DNA of 64,000 nt from Bursaphelenchus xylophilus (GCA_904066235.2 CAJFCV020000002.1:4340001-4404000), one strand, 5' to 3'; positions 34,986 through 47,363 are shown, counted from the first letter of the stretch. Notes: generated from the sequence alone by a model not told the origin. Program-made: numbers and translations.

Positions 34986-37525
34986 TTATAAATGATTCTT
35001 GAGCTGATGTAAATAATCGTCCTGAATATCGGCCACGGTCGATTTCCGACGGTCCACCGCCGAGGAAATGTGATTGTAGCCCTGAAGCTTCTGTGAAACG
35101 ATCCTTTCGATCATCGAGCACATCGCATTCAAGTTCTCTTCTTTGTGGAGGAACTGAAAGTTTAGATTAAAAAAATTTTGATTTTGAAAATTTTGGTATA
35201 GCAAATTTCATTCAGAAATAAAAATTGTACCTGCTGAAGCTCCCTATTACCAGTTGTACTCGCCGAGGCCACTGAATCATTGTCGAATCCAATATTCTCA
35301 ATCCCACTAACCTCGTCGATCTCGATCGTCTTTTTGATCGCTCTTTTTCGATCCAAAATCTCTTGATTTAGCGCCAAAACCTCGCCGGCGGTCACTTTAT
35401 TGTACGCTCGAAGAATGGCAGAGGGATCGAATAGGGTTGGGTCGGTGTCTTTGATCAAAAACGGCTTCAAATATTTGGAATTTAGACGCTCATACCAGCT
35501 GCGGAAAGTGTTGTAGCCTTTCTGGTCGATGATATCTTCGATTCCGGAGAGAGTGTAGTCGAAATACTGAAAAGGGAAGTGGATTGTCATAGATAATGTC
35601 ATCAAAAATGCAAAAATTTGTCGTATTTGAGGGGAAAATTACCCTGTCAAAGACTCGTTCCACAAATTTGACATCTGCGGAGGACTTTTTTTCGATTTGC
35701 AGGAAATTCAAAATCGGCCGGATTGTCGTCCCCTGAAAAATTGATGACATTATGTACTTAGACCTTGTATTTATATCAGTACCAAGGTAACTGTTATGTT
35801 TTTTGGCGATAATTTGAAAATTTTACAAGGAACTTACCTGAACAAAAACTGTGAAACAGATGACAATTATTGTTGTTGTTTTGAAAAGGTCTTTTATATT
35901 TTGATCCAAGGTTGAGGGGATATTACTCAATAATCCGAACGCAACCGCACCTCGAAGACCTCCGTAGGACATTACAAACTGATCCGAAAAGGAGAACTTC
36001 TTTTGAAGGAAGGGGTTGAGGATTGCACATTGAATAACGACTCCTGAAAAATTGGTATTTTTGGTCGAAAAAGAAGTCAGTTTTAAACCAATATTTTTTT
36101 TAAAAAAATTATGAGATCTTCAGAATGCGGAATACTCACCTAATGCTCGATAAACCGCGCACGCCACAAGTGTAATCAAGACAAAATAAAAGTCAAAGTA
36201 GAACGGTGATCCGACCGCTGACAGCCCCAGAAACATAAACACGACCGTCTCCGAGGCTTGGGCCAGCATTTTCACAAAGTATTTCACTGACGCCGCTGCC
36301 TCCACACTGATGTTTCCTTTCACATAATCCTTCATGAAGATCCCACAAAAACAAATGGCCAGAATCGCGGATAAGGCGAACATCTCGGCGGTCAGGTAGG
36401 CCAAATATGGGAAGAGGAATACGAAAACGGGACCGACAATCTTCACCCGTTGGGTGTGCTTGGTGCTGAGAGCGCAGAGGAAGGCGAAGACCACACCAAA
36501 AATGATACCGCCAATCGCGACGAAACATCCGGTGGACGTTATCACAAAGTAGTCAGCGAATGAGAATTCTGCAAAAAAATGTTTGGTTAAATATTCGAAC
36601 TGCGACGCTCTGAATGCAGTGAATATTGGCATTCGAGTTCTTAAAATTTCCTAAAGGTTTTTTGAAATTTCTGCAGCATTCCTATTGGCTTGAATATTTC
36701 GGCTGCCCTAGTAAAGCGCGAAGTAAACTTTTCAGCGATTCACTTTTGGCCTAGGTATCACAAGTGTGACAATTCTAAAGACACCCTGAAAATCACACTT
36801 AAAGCTTCCCCGCTTACCAGCGCCATCAATACTTCAAAAAAAACTCACCAGCAACTTTGGCAGGCCCTAACAGCGTCAACCGATTAAAGATTTGGAAGAG
36901 AACGGCGGCAACTCCATCATTGAACAACGCTTCTCCAAAAACGTTGATAAACAAGAATTCGTTGACATGAAGCTCCTCAAACACGACGATCACGGCAACA
37001 GGATCAATCGCTGATATCAACGCAGCGTAAGTAAAGAGTTCCGGCCAGTTTACTTTTACAGTATACAGCCCGAGATAGCCGCCGTAGTAGAGAGTGGCGC
37101 CTATAAGACGATGACTAACAGACCAAAGAGAAAGTGCTCACCGATTGTGATTGTATTCCAGACGGTTCCAAAGATCGCAAACATGGCGACGGACCCAATA
37201 TTGTCAAATAATTGCCGATTTGGCATGAAATACCCCGCCTCAAAGACTATCGGCGGCAGCAAATACAAGAAGAATACAGTGGAATCCATGGTGAAATTTG
37301 ATACCAAATTGAAATTTCTGAATACCAATCCCAACAGAAGGCCGAGCGAAATTAATAAAGCTGAATCCGGGATTTTCTCGCCCATTTTTTTGTTTGCGTG
37401 GAAAACTGGTAAAGAATACAGTGATTATGTTGGAGAAACTTACGTATTTTAGCTGCACTGGCGGCCAGCAGCCACAAAACAACTTGCAAGGGAATTTGGA
37501 CATGGTCAACGTTGAAGCCTATCAA
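34986..37525 (-). CDS. Sodium/hydrogen exchanger (NHX/SLC9 family), start unresolved
   Basis: Eight exons: 37525-37444, 37405-37142, 37100-36849, 36568-36140, 36043-35838, 35732-35643, 35566-35231, 35153-34986. Phases close over 608 residues. The frame begins [19 protein letters not shown], matching NHE transmembrane segment 1. The family hallmarks follow: [33 protein letters not shown], the ion-binding region [15 protein letters not shown], and [13 protein letters not shown]. About 220 hydrophilic C-terminal residues form the regulatory tail. These antiporters swap Na+ (or K+) for H+ across plasma or organelle membranes. The true first exon is not certain: an ATG at 37613 (MKILAFLYTLTK) can join through a weak GTTCCC donor. 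Confidence 0.9.
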
Positions 37526-37613
37526 CTAAACTTTAGTGTTTCAGAAAGGAAGATTTAAAAGCGATACCAAGGGGAACCTTGGTTAGGGTGTACAAAAATG
37601 CTAAGATTTTCAT

Positions 37614-38704
37614 ATACTGTTATGTGACTTATGCACAACTACTAAGAAATTTTTTGTCGGGTCTTAAACTGATCATAATTCAAAAGTCTCACATTAGACG
37701 TCTCGCGTTCTGCCATGATGACAATTAATATTGTATTCTACTTGATCTTTTAACCTCTAGGTTCTTCCGATCTTCTAAAATTGTCCTTGAACAGTTGGCA
37801 ACCCTGAATTACCTTTACTATAACGTTCGGATGTAAATGAGCGTAAATGGGATTCCTCAGGAATTCGAAGCCTCCGTACAATGACTCGATTAAAAATACG
37901 GAAAATTTTATGTTTTGACTTTGAAATAATTACAAAAAAAGAAATTCAAAATAGTCTTTGAGATCTCAATGACCCGCAGAATTGCACTTTTTATGTTTCT
38001 GGGGCCAATCTGCATGTCAATGGGTGAAAAATTTAAACGAGATTATTTGTTGAAAATCGGTTGCAACGACATGAAAAATGCACAGAATTAAAAGAGAAAC
38101 CCAGTATAACAAAGTCGTTAATTACAGATGCAATATAAAAAGAATTTACATTTGGCTCCAGAAAATAGACTGTTGCAATTGTCTTCGAGAACTTAAGACG
38201 TCTAAAAAGAATATGCATTTTTTCGTTATAGATTTTCGTTTAAAGGAAGTTCATGTTTTCCTGAGATCGCAGTGAAAGTGAGTAGAAACGGTCAGCAAAA
38301 GTAACTTTTCTAGCTGGAAACTGTAAAAGACAAAAAATCGTTGAATATTTTTGATTTCTTGAGTATTAGTAATATTAAAAATTCGAATCGTTTAATAAAA
38401 ATATAATCGAAAAGTCTGCTCTGACTAATTAATCGACTGGGCATGAGTAACCGCCAAAGCATGAACACACCAACCAAGAAGAAAGATTTGTAACCACTGT
38501 GCATTCGTCTAACAAGGGAAACGTTCCAAGTGCAACACTCCGACTTGTTGACGCGTGGCAGAATTTCAGGACAAGTTTTATTGTCTTATCTTCCCGTAGA
38601 CTACAGTAAGACCTCTGTGCAACAAAACCTGTATAAAAACAAAAATTTTGGTTCTCATTCTTACTCGTTGGCATTCATTACAACTCTTTCGCTATAAGCT
38701 TGTC
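37614..38704. other. Intergenic, no convincing gene
   Basis: AT-rich spacer. No ORF shows a recognisable domain. Confidence 0.5.
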
Positions 38705-40050
38705 AAACAATTTCGCACTTAAATTTTTTAAATTTATTTAAAAATATAAAATAATAAATAATATTATTAAAAAGAAAAATAAATTAAAATCAATACAAAC
38801 AAACAACTGGCAGTCAAATAATTAAAAGAAAAAGTTTACCTTCTCATTCTTTTGGCCATGTTCATCGCCTTTTTCATTAATGGAGTCGGCCCTTTCTTCT
38901 TCTCTGGCTTGTGCATTGTCCTCTTTTCGATGGTGCCAAGCGTTGCCTGTTGCCATGGCACGGTCCTTGATGGCTGCGATGGTCTTCGTCTTGCAATTGG
39001 CCTGACCTCCGCGCATTTGGTCTTCTTTTCGTCGGCCTGCTTCAAGCGTTGCTTGGCGGAGATTCGAGCGGCCAAGTCAGCTAATTTGGCTTCTTCCGCG
39101 GTCTCGGTACGCTGCAAAATATTTAAATTAATGTTGAAAAATTTTAAATTAATTTTAAGTCATCAAAAATTATGAAAAAATTTAAGAAGTTATGAAAATT
39201 TTTTTACTCACCTTGAAGTACTGGTACCATGTTTCTTCGGGGTTCTTCTCCAATTTTAACCCAAATTCTCGCCGAGTGACGGCTTCCCACACTTCATCTT
39301 GGCTTTCTCTTACTTCCTTGTTGGAACTGAAGATCATCTCCAGTTCCCGCACAGTGCGATCCCTCAAGGCAATGTGCGATTTATCCGAACTTGAGGCTGT
39401 GCAGGGATTGCCAAGCCCTGCGCAATGACCGGTCTTTCGCCCCGTTGTCGGATCATGAAAGACTTCTGAAATCAATTAATCTTGGAGATCAAAAAGCGCG
39501 GTAAATTATTTTTGGGGGATTTCCCATGTCATGAATAATATAAAGAACTGCTTACCTTCGACATTCGGAACTCCGACGCATTTGGAGCTGATTGCAGCCT
39601 GGACTGGCTTGGCTGCTGCCTTGTCGGACTTGATCTTTTTGACGATCGGCTAAAAATTTAGCCATCTTTGGTGAAGATTTTCAATATTTGAAAAAATTTT
39701 AATATTCAAAAAAAAAACCGTAAACATAGAGTTTAAACAATGATTACTTACCTGATCAGCTGCTAACAGCTGCTCTTCGAACTTCAAAGGGCGTTTCTGA
39801 GCCTTCTGGAAGACAGTGGGCATCTTGGTTGAGGCCATTGTACTCGATGTCAAGTATGATGATAAAAGAAATTCGTTAAAATACACACCTTTTAACGGTG
39901 AAAATGAAGTGAATGTAATTTTTGTTTATGTGAGATGCCATGAAATTTCTGTCTTTTTAAAAAATTTTCTGCTTAAAATCTGCAAAGAATTTCCGGAAGT
40001 GCTGAGAAATTAAAAAAATTTCTGTTAATTTTTGATTGTGTAAGAGATGT
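38705..40050. repeat. Inverted segmental duplication, left arm
   Basis: This arm is matched in reverse orientation by about 48800-50140. Similarity covers the coding exons, all three introns (the 100-nt third intron is nearly identical between copies), about 200 bp upstream and about 130 bp downstream of the Elongin-A-like genes. Confidence 0.8.
38836..39838 (-). CDS. Elongin-A-like protein, paralogue A
   Basis: Four exons: 39838-39752, 39649-39556, 39465-39212, 39111-38836; 236 residues. Residues around EVRESQDEVWEAVTRREFG, then EKNPEETWYQYFK and EEAKLADLAARISAKQ resemble the C-terminal Elongin A domain (the region with DHLW, a short cationic stretch, EEYESW and a coiled segment). The C-terminus is very basic (PEKKKGPTPLMKKAMNMAKR). 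Full-length Elongin A joins Elongin B/C through a BC box and stimulates RNA polymerase II elongation; I see no clear BC box and no TFIIS-like N-terminal domain here. A second copy at 49022-50015 shares all intron positions. Confidence 0.65.
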
Positions 40051-40501
40051 TGCATAAGCTTCTGTTTTCATATTTTTTACAGATTTTTCAATAACGACAT
40101 CAAAATGACGGGAGGTGAGCTTGGAGTTTACTTTCTGTCAAATCTGACTAACTCGTTTGTATTTTCGTTGATAAAAATTTCTTTGAAAACACTCATGTTC
40201 AAAACCTATTCAAAGTTCAGCAAAAATGTTGTCATATCCGAGAATAAATTACGGAAATTGGTGATTAAAACTAACGTTGTTTTTTTCAACTCATCGACTC
40301 ATCCAATAACTTCCGGGTCCAAATGATGATTCAACTAAGCGTTAACACGGAGAATGCTCCTCATAAAGGTGAAGATACTCTACTTTTTTGTGACTAATAA
40401 ACACCGAAGATAAATAAATGCGTAGTGAAGATCTGAAGTTTATAAAGTTCAAACCGGCTTTATAAACGACAAGCCTTTAAAGGTTCTATTGATTAGCGGA
40501 T

Positions 40502-41110
40502 ATGAAGTTTTCTGGGAGCCTTTTATCGATCGTCTTCTTGTCATTCCTGGCCGTTGCCAATGGAGATTACTTCGAGTAAGTTAATTCTAATAATAGTGGC
40601 TGAATGTCTAGTAGTTGCAAAGTAATTTTTATAATGATATGGTTTTAGAAATAAATGCAGTCAGTTTGTACTTAGTCACCAAACGCGCATAGAGAAGGTG
40701 CTCAATGACACTGTAAAACGGCATGAAGCCATCAAACAGACCGCGAAGGATCTTAACAAATTTGTAGGTTAATCATGCATCAGTTTCTTATGTTTTCGCG
40801 TTGACTTTGTACTTCATTGGAAAAAAAATTGTAAAAATAAGGCTTGACAACAAGCCTTATTCTCGCACAGTATTGTAATATGAAATTCTGACATAACCTA
40901 AGATTTCAGGCTAGGAAGCAACATTTACGTTATCGGTTGAAAGCAAAGATCTCCGACTGTTTGCGTAGACAGGAAGAGACGAACGACTTGATAATGACCG
41001 GCGTCAAATGCTGCAATGCCAGCGGTTCCACAAGATACGGCAATCAATTCCACAACAATATTCTCATCCTTCTTGGATTCTTTGCATTCTGTTTTCTATT
41101 TCGTTACTGA
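40502..41110 (+). CDS. Small secreted or GPI-anchored protein, family unknown
   Basis: Three exons, 40502-40575, 40649-40763, 40910-41110, phases 2 and 0, give 129 residues. A signal peptide (MKFSGSLLSIVFLSFLAVANG) is followed by a basic, helical, cysteine-containing middle (HQTRIEKVLNDTVKRHEAIK, LKAKISDCLRRQEETND, VKCCNASGS) and a hydrophobic C-terminus (NILILLGFFAFCFLFRY) typical of a GPI signal or a tail anchor. TTTATAAA about 42 bp before the ATG fits a core promoter. It lies between the inverted Elongin-A-like arms, upstream of the GILT cluster. No family recognised. Confidence 0.7.
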
Positions 41111-41805
41111 TTAAATTCATGAATGTAAAGTGTGTTGCACAAGTTTGAGATGGTGATCGCAAAAATGGCTACAAAATTACGTAGCCTATTTTATCAATAA
41201 CAACCAAAAAAAAAATTTGTTCCCCAAGCCGTAGAAAGCTTACTTAAAAAGTATTAAATAACCGCACTGCCGGTCCTTTCAACTACGCAATTCGAAATGA
41301 AATTTCCGCGAAATCTTTGTACGACAATGGTTTTTACAGGAAAAAGGCTTGATGCTGAGATTTTCATGAAACTCGGATAAAATTACTTTTTTATACGTTT
41401 ATAACTCCTTTCTTTTTTATGCAGAAATAACCTAGACTTTGAGATAAACATACCTCGCTCCCTCTTCAAACCAAGGTTTTAAGGAACTGATATGTATGCA
41501 TGTGGCTATGCGTCCGCAAAATTGGAAAGGAATATCGGGGTCGCTGTTGGAACACTTCTTTTGTTATTATTTGACATTTGGTATGTATAAAAATGTATCT
41601 TCACAATGGCGGTCGTTAAATGAAATGAAACAAACTAAATGTAATACCGCTTTTTTCAAAGCAAATAAAATATACAGTCATTTAAATACTGACCGAAAGT
41701 TCAAAACTAAACTTTTTGAAGAGCTGTTTGCTAATTTCAGAGTTTCAAAAGTTCTTGAAATTTCTCTATAAACATTTAATGTAATGATGAGTCCACAAAA
41801 CCAAG

Positions 41806-41813
41806 TATAAATA
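41806..41813 (+). promoter_or_regulatory. TATA box of GILT gene 1
   Basis: TATAAATA lies 69 bp upstream of the ATG at 41875. The same octamer precedes GILT gene 2 at 43536. Confidence 0.55.
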
Positions 41814-41874
41814 GCCATAGTTCCTTTTCATTTTTGCACTTCTATTCAGTTACTGATCTTGCCGCTGGTGAACA

Positions 41875-42754
41875 ATGTTGACGCTCTTTGTCTTCCTTGC
41901 CCTCATGGGTTCCGCTCAAGCCTCTGACTATGATTGTGACCGAATTCCACCAGCTCTCTGGTGCCGTCATCCGACTTTGATTAAAGAATGCGGATGGGAT
42001 GTTCCGTGCAACAAATACTTGGCAAAAAGCAAAGGGCAGAAGATCCAACTGACCGTTCTGTACGAGGCGTTGTGTGATGCTTGTCAAGAGTTTATTACAG
42101 GCGAGCTACAGAAGATTTATTCAAAGTTTGGGGATAAAGTCGACATCGAGTTGGTCCCTGCTGGAAATGCGCATTTTAATCCCGTAAGAAGTGGTTTAAG
42201 GACTGCCTTTAAGGGAATACAAATTTTTAACAAATTACATTTAGGACGGAAGCATTCATTGCCAACACCTTGAAGAAGAGTGTAAAGGAAACAAATACGA
42301 AGCATGCGCTATAAAATACATAAAAGAAGCAGTTCCATTTATCGGTTGTGTGGAGCAGGATATTGAGAATGGCTTAGAGCAAGCGGTCGAGAAATGTTTC
42401 AAAAAATTCCAGACGGACGCTGGGACGATCGATAATATAAAGTAAGCAATAAAATGTCACGAATAGGGCTATTGAAGCATCTCAAGAAATGTATACACAA
42501 TATAAAAACGTCTATTCAGGCAATGCTATAACAGTCAGGAAGGCGAGGATCTGGCCAAGGCCCACGTCACAAGAACTCTGAATGTCCAACCAGACAACAT
42601 AGACAACATCGGTGTTCCTTATCTTGTGTTTAACAATGTCAGCTTGAATAGTATTCAATTCTTTGAGCCCGAATCTGAAATTAAACAGTGGTATGTGAAA
42701 AGCGACAGTGCAAAGGAGACCGGCAAGAAACTTACACGAAAGGGAGTTTGCTAA
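41875..42754 (+). CDS. GILT-like lysosomal thiol reductase, gene 1
   Basis: Exons 41875-42183, 42245-42441, 42520-42754; 246 residues. A signal peptide (MLTLFVFLALMGSAQA) is followed by a saposin-A-type Cys motif (IPPALWCRHPTLIKECGW). The thioredoxin-like GILT domain begins VLYEALCDACQEFITG, with active-site CDAC, and continues with the GILT signature region IHCQHLEEECKGN. Further conserved pieces are KYEACAIKYI, FIGCVEQ and VPYLVFNNVSL. GILT enzymes reduce disulfides of proteins in lysosomes at acid pH; in nematodes they have been linked to immunity. The canonical CQHGxxxC signature here has Leu for Gly. First of four tandem copies sharing two intron positions. Confidence 0.9.
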
Positions 42755-43535
42755 TCCTTGCTACACAGCATTACCAAGTTTCCATAATGCTTTTGACTTG
42801 ATATTGTCACCTAAAAACATCTGCTGCTTTTCAATTTACCGTAGTTTGAAATAAACGTTATCTAGCACATGGAATTTTGCTAGCGTAGATCATCATTTAA
42901 ATCTTTCTGGAGTTACGGACCTAACGAATTTCTCACAAACAAAGGTTGCAGATTATCAGGGAAACCACGTTTTTTAATGACCGTTCCGTTCTATGTGATG
43001 GCTTAGCAAGGGTAACGACCAAGACGTAAGCCAAAATATTCGTTGGCATTTGCATAAACATTAAATTGAGACATGTTAGAGTAAAATCAGGCATGGGGCG
43101 TTTCTATCCCCACCCCGGTTTTGTTCCACTGTCGGCCTTAGGGTGTTTTGCCCCCACTTGCTTTTTTCCGCAAGACAGTTGTTGCTGGGAACATTGCAAA
43201 ACACACGAAACTACTAGTCGCGACATAAAGTTTTGAGGAATTTACACAGAGCATATTTGTTTTTCTTTCGGACCCGTCGCGGCAATTCCCTGTTTTTGCA
43301 CTGGCGACATGCACTTTCGCGCGAGCTTTCCACTTTTCTCGCGCGAATATGTGTCAGGACTTTACGGCGCGACTAGTATGTGTCAGTAACCTTTAACCCT
43401 TTAGTATAATAAAGATAATAATACAGTCGGCTAACATTTGAATATAACCAAACTTTTCAAGGAGGCGTTTTATGGTTGATAAAACAAAGGATTCAAATGT
43501 TTTAAGGACCTTCAATGAGTTTTGAGTCTACAGGT
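42755..43535. other. Intergenic with nested inverted repeats
   Basis: Spacer between GILT genes 1 and 2. It contains a 10-bp perfect inverted repeat TTCGCGCGAG/CTCGCGCGAA (43316-43347) nested inside a wider pair TACTAGTCGCG (about 43212) and CGCGACTAGTA (about 43368). No ORF of note. Confidence 0.6.
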
Positions 43536-43543
43536 TATAAATA
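43536..43543 (+). promoter_or_regulatory. TATA box of GILT gene 2
   Basis: TATAAATA lies 56 bp before the ATG at 43592. Confidence 0.55.
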
Positions 43544-43591
43544 GTGATTTTTACGCTTCAATTCCCATTCTGAAAAAGTCGTAGGCAAATA

Positions 43592-44420
43592 ATGTTGTTG
43601 ATCTTTGCTCTCCTTGTAATTGCGGGGTCCGTTCATGCCTCCGTTATCGACTGTGACCAAGTCCCACCTGCTTTCTGGTGTCTAAATCAGACTCTGATTG
43701 AAGAATGTGGATGGAATGTTCCCTGCAGCAAATATTTGGCAAAAAGCAAAGGCCAGAAGATTCCAGTCACTGTTATGTACCTGACACAGTGCCCAGCTTG
43801 CCGAAGGTACATTTCAGGCGAATTACAGGAAGTTTATTCGAATCATGGAGATAAACTGGACATTGAGCTGGCCCCTGTTGGCGGCGATCATAAGTACCCC
43901 GTAAGAGATGACATATCTTGGCGGGATAGAGACAAAAAAAATAAAATATTTTCAGAAAGAAGTAAACGGAAGCAAGTACGACGCTTGTCTTATAAAATAC
44001 GTCAAAGAACCAGTGCCTTTTATTGGGTGTGTGGAGCAACGGATTGACCAAGGACCTGAGGCAGCGGGGCAGGAATGTTTCAAACAATTCCAAACTGATG
44101 CGGCCACGATCGATCATGTAAAGTAAGGAACGAAGGACAATACAAATTGATCGAATTTTAGCCGATGTTATAAAGAGGCAGAAGGAGAGGAACTAGCTAA
44201 GGCGTATGTTGCAAGAATCTACAGTGCCCATCCGACCAGACCCCATGTTGTTCCATGGTTTGTGATCAGCAATGTCAGCCTGAAGGCTATTCAAGGCTAT
44301 AGAAATGACCTAGGGTTTGCTGCAAAGCATTTTTATGTGCCAAACGACGTCTCCAAGAAAATTTTCTTAACCGAAGACAAGCTGGTCAACAATAATAATG
44401 TTTGTCATCTTGAATTATAA
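43592..44420 (+). CDS. GILT-like protein lacking the CQH signature, gene 2
   Basis: Exons 43592-43900, 43956-44122, 44162-44420; 244 residues. Exon 1 is the same length as in genes 1 and 3 (309 nt) and encodes a signal peptide, a saposin-A-type motif (VPPAFWCLNQTLIEECGW) and the active site QCPACRRYISG. Exon 2 starts KEVNGSKYDACLIKY: the 10-12 residues that hold the CQH...EC signature in the sister genes are missing, and the intron sequence before it does not supply them. The rest (FIGCVEQRIDQ, CFKQFQTDAATIDHV, VVPWFVISNVSL) is intact. It probably arose by loss of the start of exon 2. Catalytic competence is uncertain. Confidence 0.85.
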
Positions 44421-44888
44421 CTACAAGATGCGAAACTACGGTTTTTGCTTCGGTAGAAAAAGAATTTGCTTTATTTTTTTATTTCTGTAACTTCAAATAA
44501 ACATTAGTCGATGCTTCCAAATCTTCAGACCTACATCGGTAAATAACAAATAGTCAAATCATTCGCTACAGTAAAATAACCAGGCTTTGATAAATAGATA
44601 CAAATTATTTCCTGATATTTCTGAGGCCTTGGTTATAACTTCAAACTGCTCTAAAACGTGTTCAAGGAAAAGTTGACAAAACAGCGGCAGCGAGACTGAA
44701 TAACATTTGAAACCATTCATCAGATGTTGACTCATAACACCATTACAAATATCGTGTACTTTAGGCGATAATATTGTTGCCTTTACACATTTTAAAAGTT
44801 ACGGGCAGACCTTTAAAGCATTAATGAATAAAAGGACGATTTATATTTATTACTTTACGATTATTATGCTCTAGCTGCCGACAGGGAA

Positions 44889-45660
44889 ATGTTGTTGTTC
44901 CTGATTTTCCTGGGGTTGACTCCATTAACCAATTCCTTCAGTTTGGACTGCACCAAAATTCCACCGGCTCTTTGGTGTCTAAACGAAACCTTGTCCAAGG
45001 AATGTAAATGGGACCAGCAATGCAACGACTACCTGGCAAGCAGTAAAGGCCAGAAGATCTTGTTGACTGTTCTTTACGAAACATTATGTCCTGATTGTTC
45101 GTGGTTCATCAAAGGCCCGTTATATAAGCTTTATTCCGAGCACAGGGATAAGGTCGACATCGAGTTAGTTCCGTTTGGTAAAGCTAAGATTGATGAGGTA
45201 AGAGAGAGAGCAATTTAATTCATAAAATTATGCAGCAAGGGCATGTGACTTGTCAGCATCTTGAGGCGGAATGTAATGGAAACAGATACGAAGCTTGCTT
45301 GATACATTACTTGTCAGATCCCTTTCCGTTTATCAAATGTGCGGAAGAGAAGCTAGAGCAGAAGGAGGATATTAACGAAGCTGCTGAAGCTTGTTACAAG
45401 GAATTAGGGACGCCTTCTAGTGTTGTTGATGAGGTTAAGTAAGCACTTATTTATATCTTACAATCCCTTTTAGCCAGTGCTATAATGGGGAATTAGGGAA
45501 TGAATTAATCAAAAAGAACCAGGCAAGAACTTACGGACACGACCTTGTTGAGCTGACATCGGTCCCTTGGATTTTGATTAACAACGTCAGCCTTGACGGG
45601 ATTCAGACTTTTCAGGAAGATATAAGTGCCGCAATTAATGGATGGTATGTGCCTGCATAA
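44889..45660 (+). CDS. GILT-like lysosomal thiol reductase, gene 3
   Basis: Exons 44889-45197, 45236-45438, 45474-45660; 232 residues, with introns of only 38 and 35 bp. The signal peptide (MLLFLIFLGLTPLTNS) and saposin-A motif (IPPALWCLNETLSKECKW) precede the active site LCPDCSWFIKG, that is CPDC, and the signature TCQHLEAECNGN. The C-terminal region keeps SVPWILINNVSL but ends soon after WYVPA, lacking the last 15-20 residues of gene 1. Confidence 0.9.
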
Positions 45661-46151
45661 GAGTGTTGTAAAACGGTCCTTGATTTTGATCGCATATTGA
45701 AGCAAATCATTTGGTATACTGCGCTATTGTTTTTCATGTAATAAACAAATAATACAACCGAAGGGAGTATTTCTGAAGCTTTTGACTGTAGTTATTCGAA
45801 TTTATTTTTCCATAGATTTTCCGAATGTCCTGTTGGTTCCAGAATCTATAAATTTATAATTGTTTACCCTCGGAACGCTCTCTTCACAAAATTATCATTA
45901 ATTAAACAAGATTCGACATAAAGGGTAGTTCGGTGATAAGAAATTTATATAAAAGAGCAACGTACACAAGAGCAATATTGCGTCAGGATAGTTCTTTAAT
46001 CAATCTGTGTGTGTCTAAGGCGCTTTCGGTTTTAAAAAATATTAAAACACCGAATAGTAATATGTAGTATAATACTAGTCTTTTGCCGTTCTCAATTTGC
46101 CGATTCGATAACTTTCTATTTCATTTCTATACTTACTTCAGATAAACCAAA

Positions 46152-47178
46152 ATGCTCAAATATCTGTTATTTCTGGGAACACTGGCCTTAGGGCATTCCT
46201 CAAATATCGATTGCGGCAGAGTCCCACCTTCGCTTTGGTGCCAAAATAAAGACCTTGCGGCTCAGTGTAACGTCTCTCAACAGTGCAATGAATATACGAC
46301 CAAAAGCAAAGGCCAGAAGCTTCGGCTGACGCTGCTTTATGAATCGTTGTGTCCCTATTGTGAGAGGTTTATTATTGGAACTTTTTACACCGACATCTAC
46401 CTAAAGTATGCGGATAAGGTCGAGTTTGAGTTGGTTCCTTATGGAAACGCAAAGATTGGAAAGGTAAGGAGCTATCGGCAGTTGATATCTATAAAGAAAG
46501 ATGCCAAGGCCTCAGGCTATAAGTTGTAAGAAAGACTAACGCAAATTTAGGTTGAAATTAAATTTGCATAGAAGAGATTTGTATCATATGTAGCTCGTCA
46601 TTTGGCGGGCAGACATCACCATTTTTGATGACTTTTCCAGGCGTCTTCTAGCAATTAGATATGTTCGTTTTCAGAACGGCCAAGTTCTTTGTCAGCATGG
46701 CACTCCCGAATGCGCGGGAAACAAGTACGAAGCCTGTGTTATCCACTACTTCGAGGATCCGATTCCTTTCGTCAGATGTCTAGAACAGCAACTTCCCCAA
46801 ACAGACATCGTAAAAGCTGCAACCAAATGTTACGCCACATTCAAAACTTCCGCCGATCTCGCGGCTCGAGTAACGTAAGTCGGCCAAGCAACAAAAATAT
46901 CTACAAAATCGTATTTTAGCACCTGCTACAACACCGATTTGGCTGATCAATTGCACAGAGCGCACGGCGCCAGAACTGATGCTATTGGACCTGAGAAGAA
47001 GTACGGTGTCCCCTGGCTGCTGTTCAACAATGTCAGTTTGGGTAGCGCTCAGAAATACGGAGATTCGTTCAAATATGCAATCGATGATTGGTACATCCCA
47101 AACGAAAACGACGCAAAATTGGTATCTGAAATTGCCAAAAAGACTTCCGAACTGAAGCTTTGCAGGGATGAGAACTGA
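46152..47178 (+). CDS. GILT-like lysosomal thiol reductase, gene 4
   Basis: Exons 46152-46463, 46675-46874, 46920-47178; 256 residues. Signal peptide MLKYLLFLGTLALGHSS, saposin-A motif VPPSLWCQNKDLAAQCNV, active site LCPYCERFIIG (CPYC) and the fully canonical signature LCQHGTPECAGNKYEACV. VPWLLFNNVSL and a C-terminal KTSELKLC complete the domain. Of the four it is closest to the textbook GILT motif, so it may be the least derived copy (inference). Confidence 0.92.
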
Positions 47179-47363
47179 ATCAACTATGAATTTCTTGTAA
47201 ATTTGTAATAAACAGAGAGCACAACAGTGTAATGTACACGGTAAATCTCTCAAAATACGAATAATCTTGCAAGGAAAATGTTCCAACTTGATAGCCAACC
47301 TTGTCACAAATCTGATACGTCTTTGCAAAGTTTAGTATGAAAAAGAGTCCTCTTCAGCTTTAA

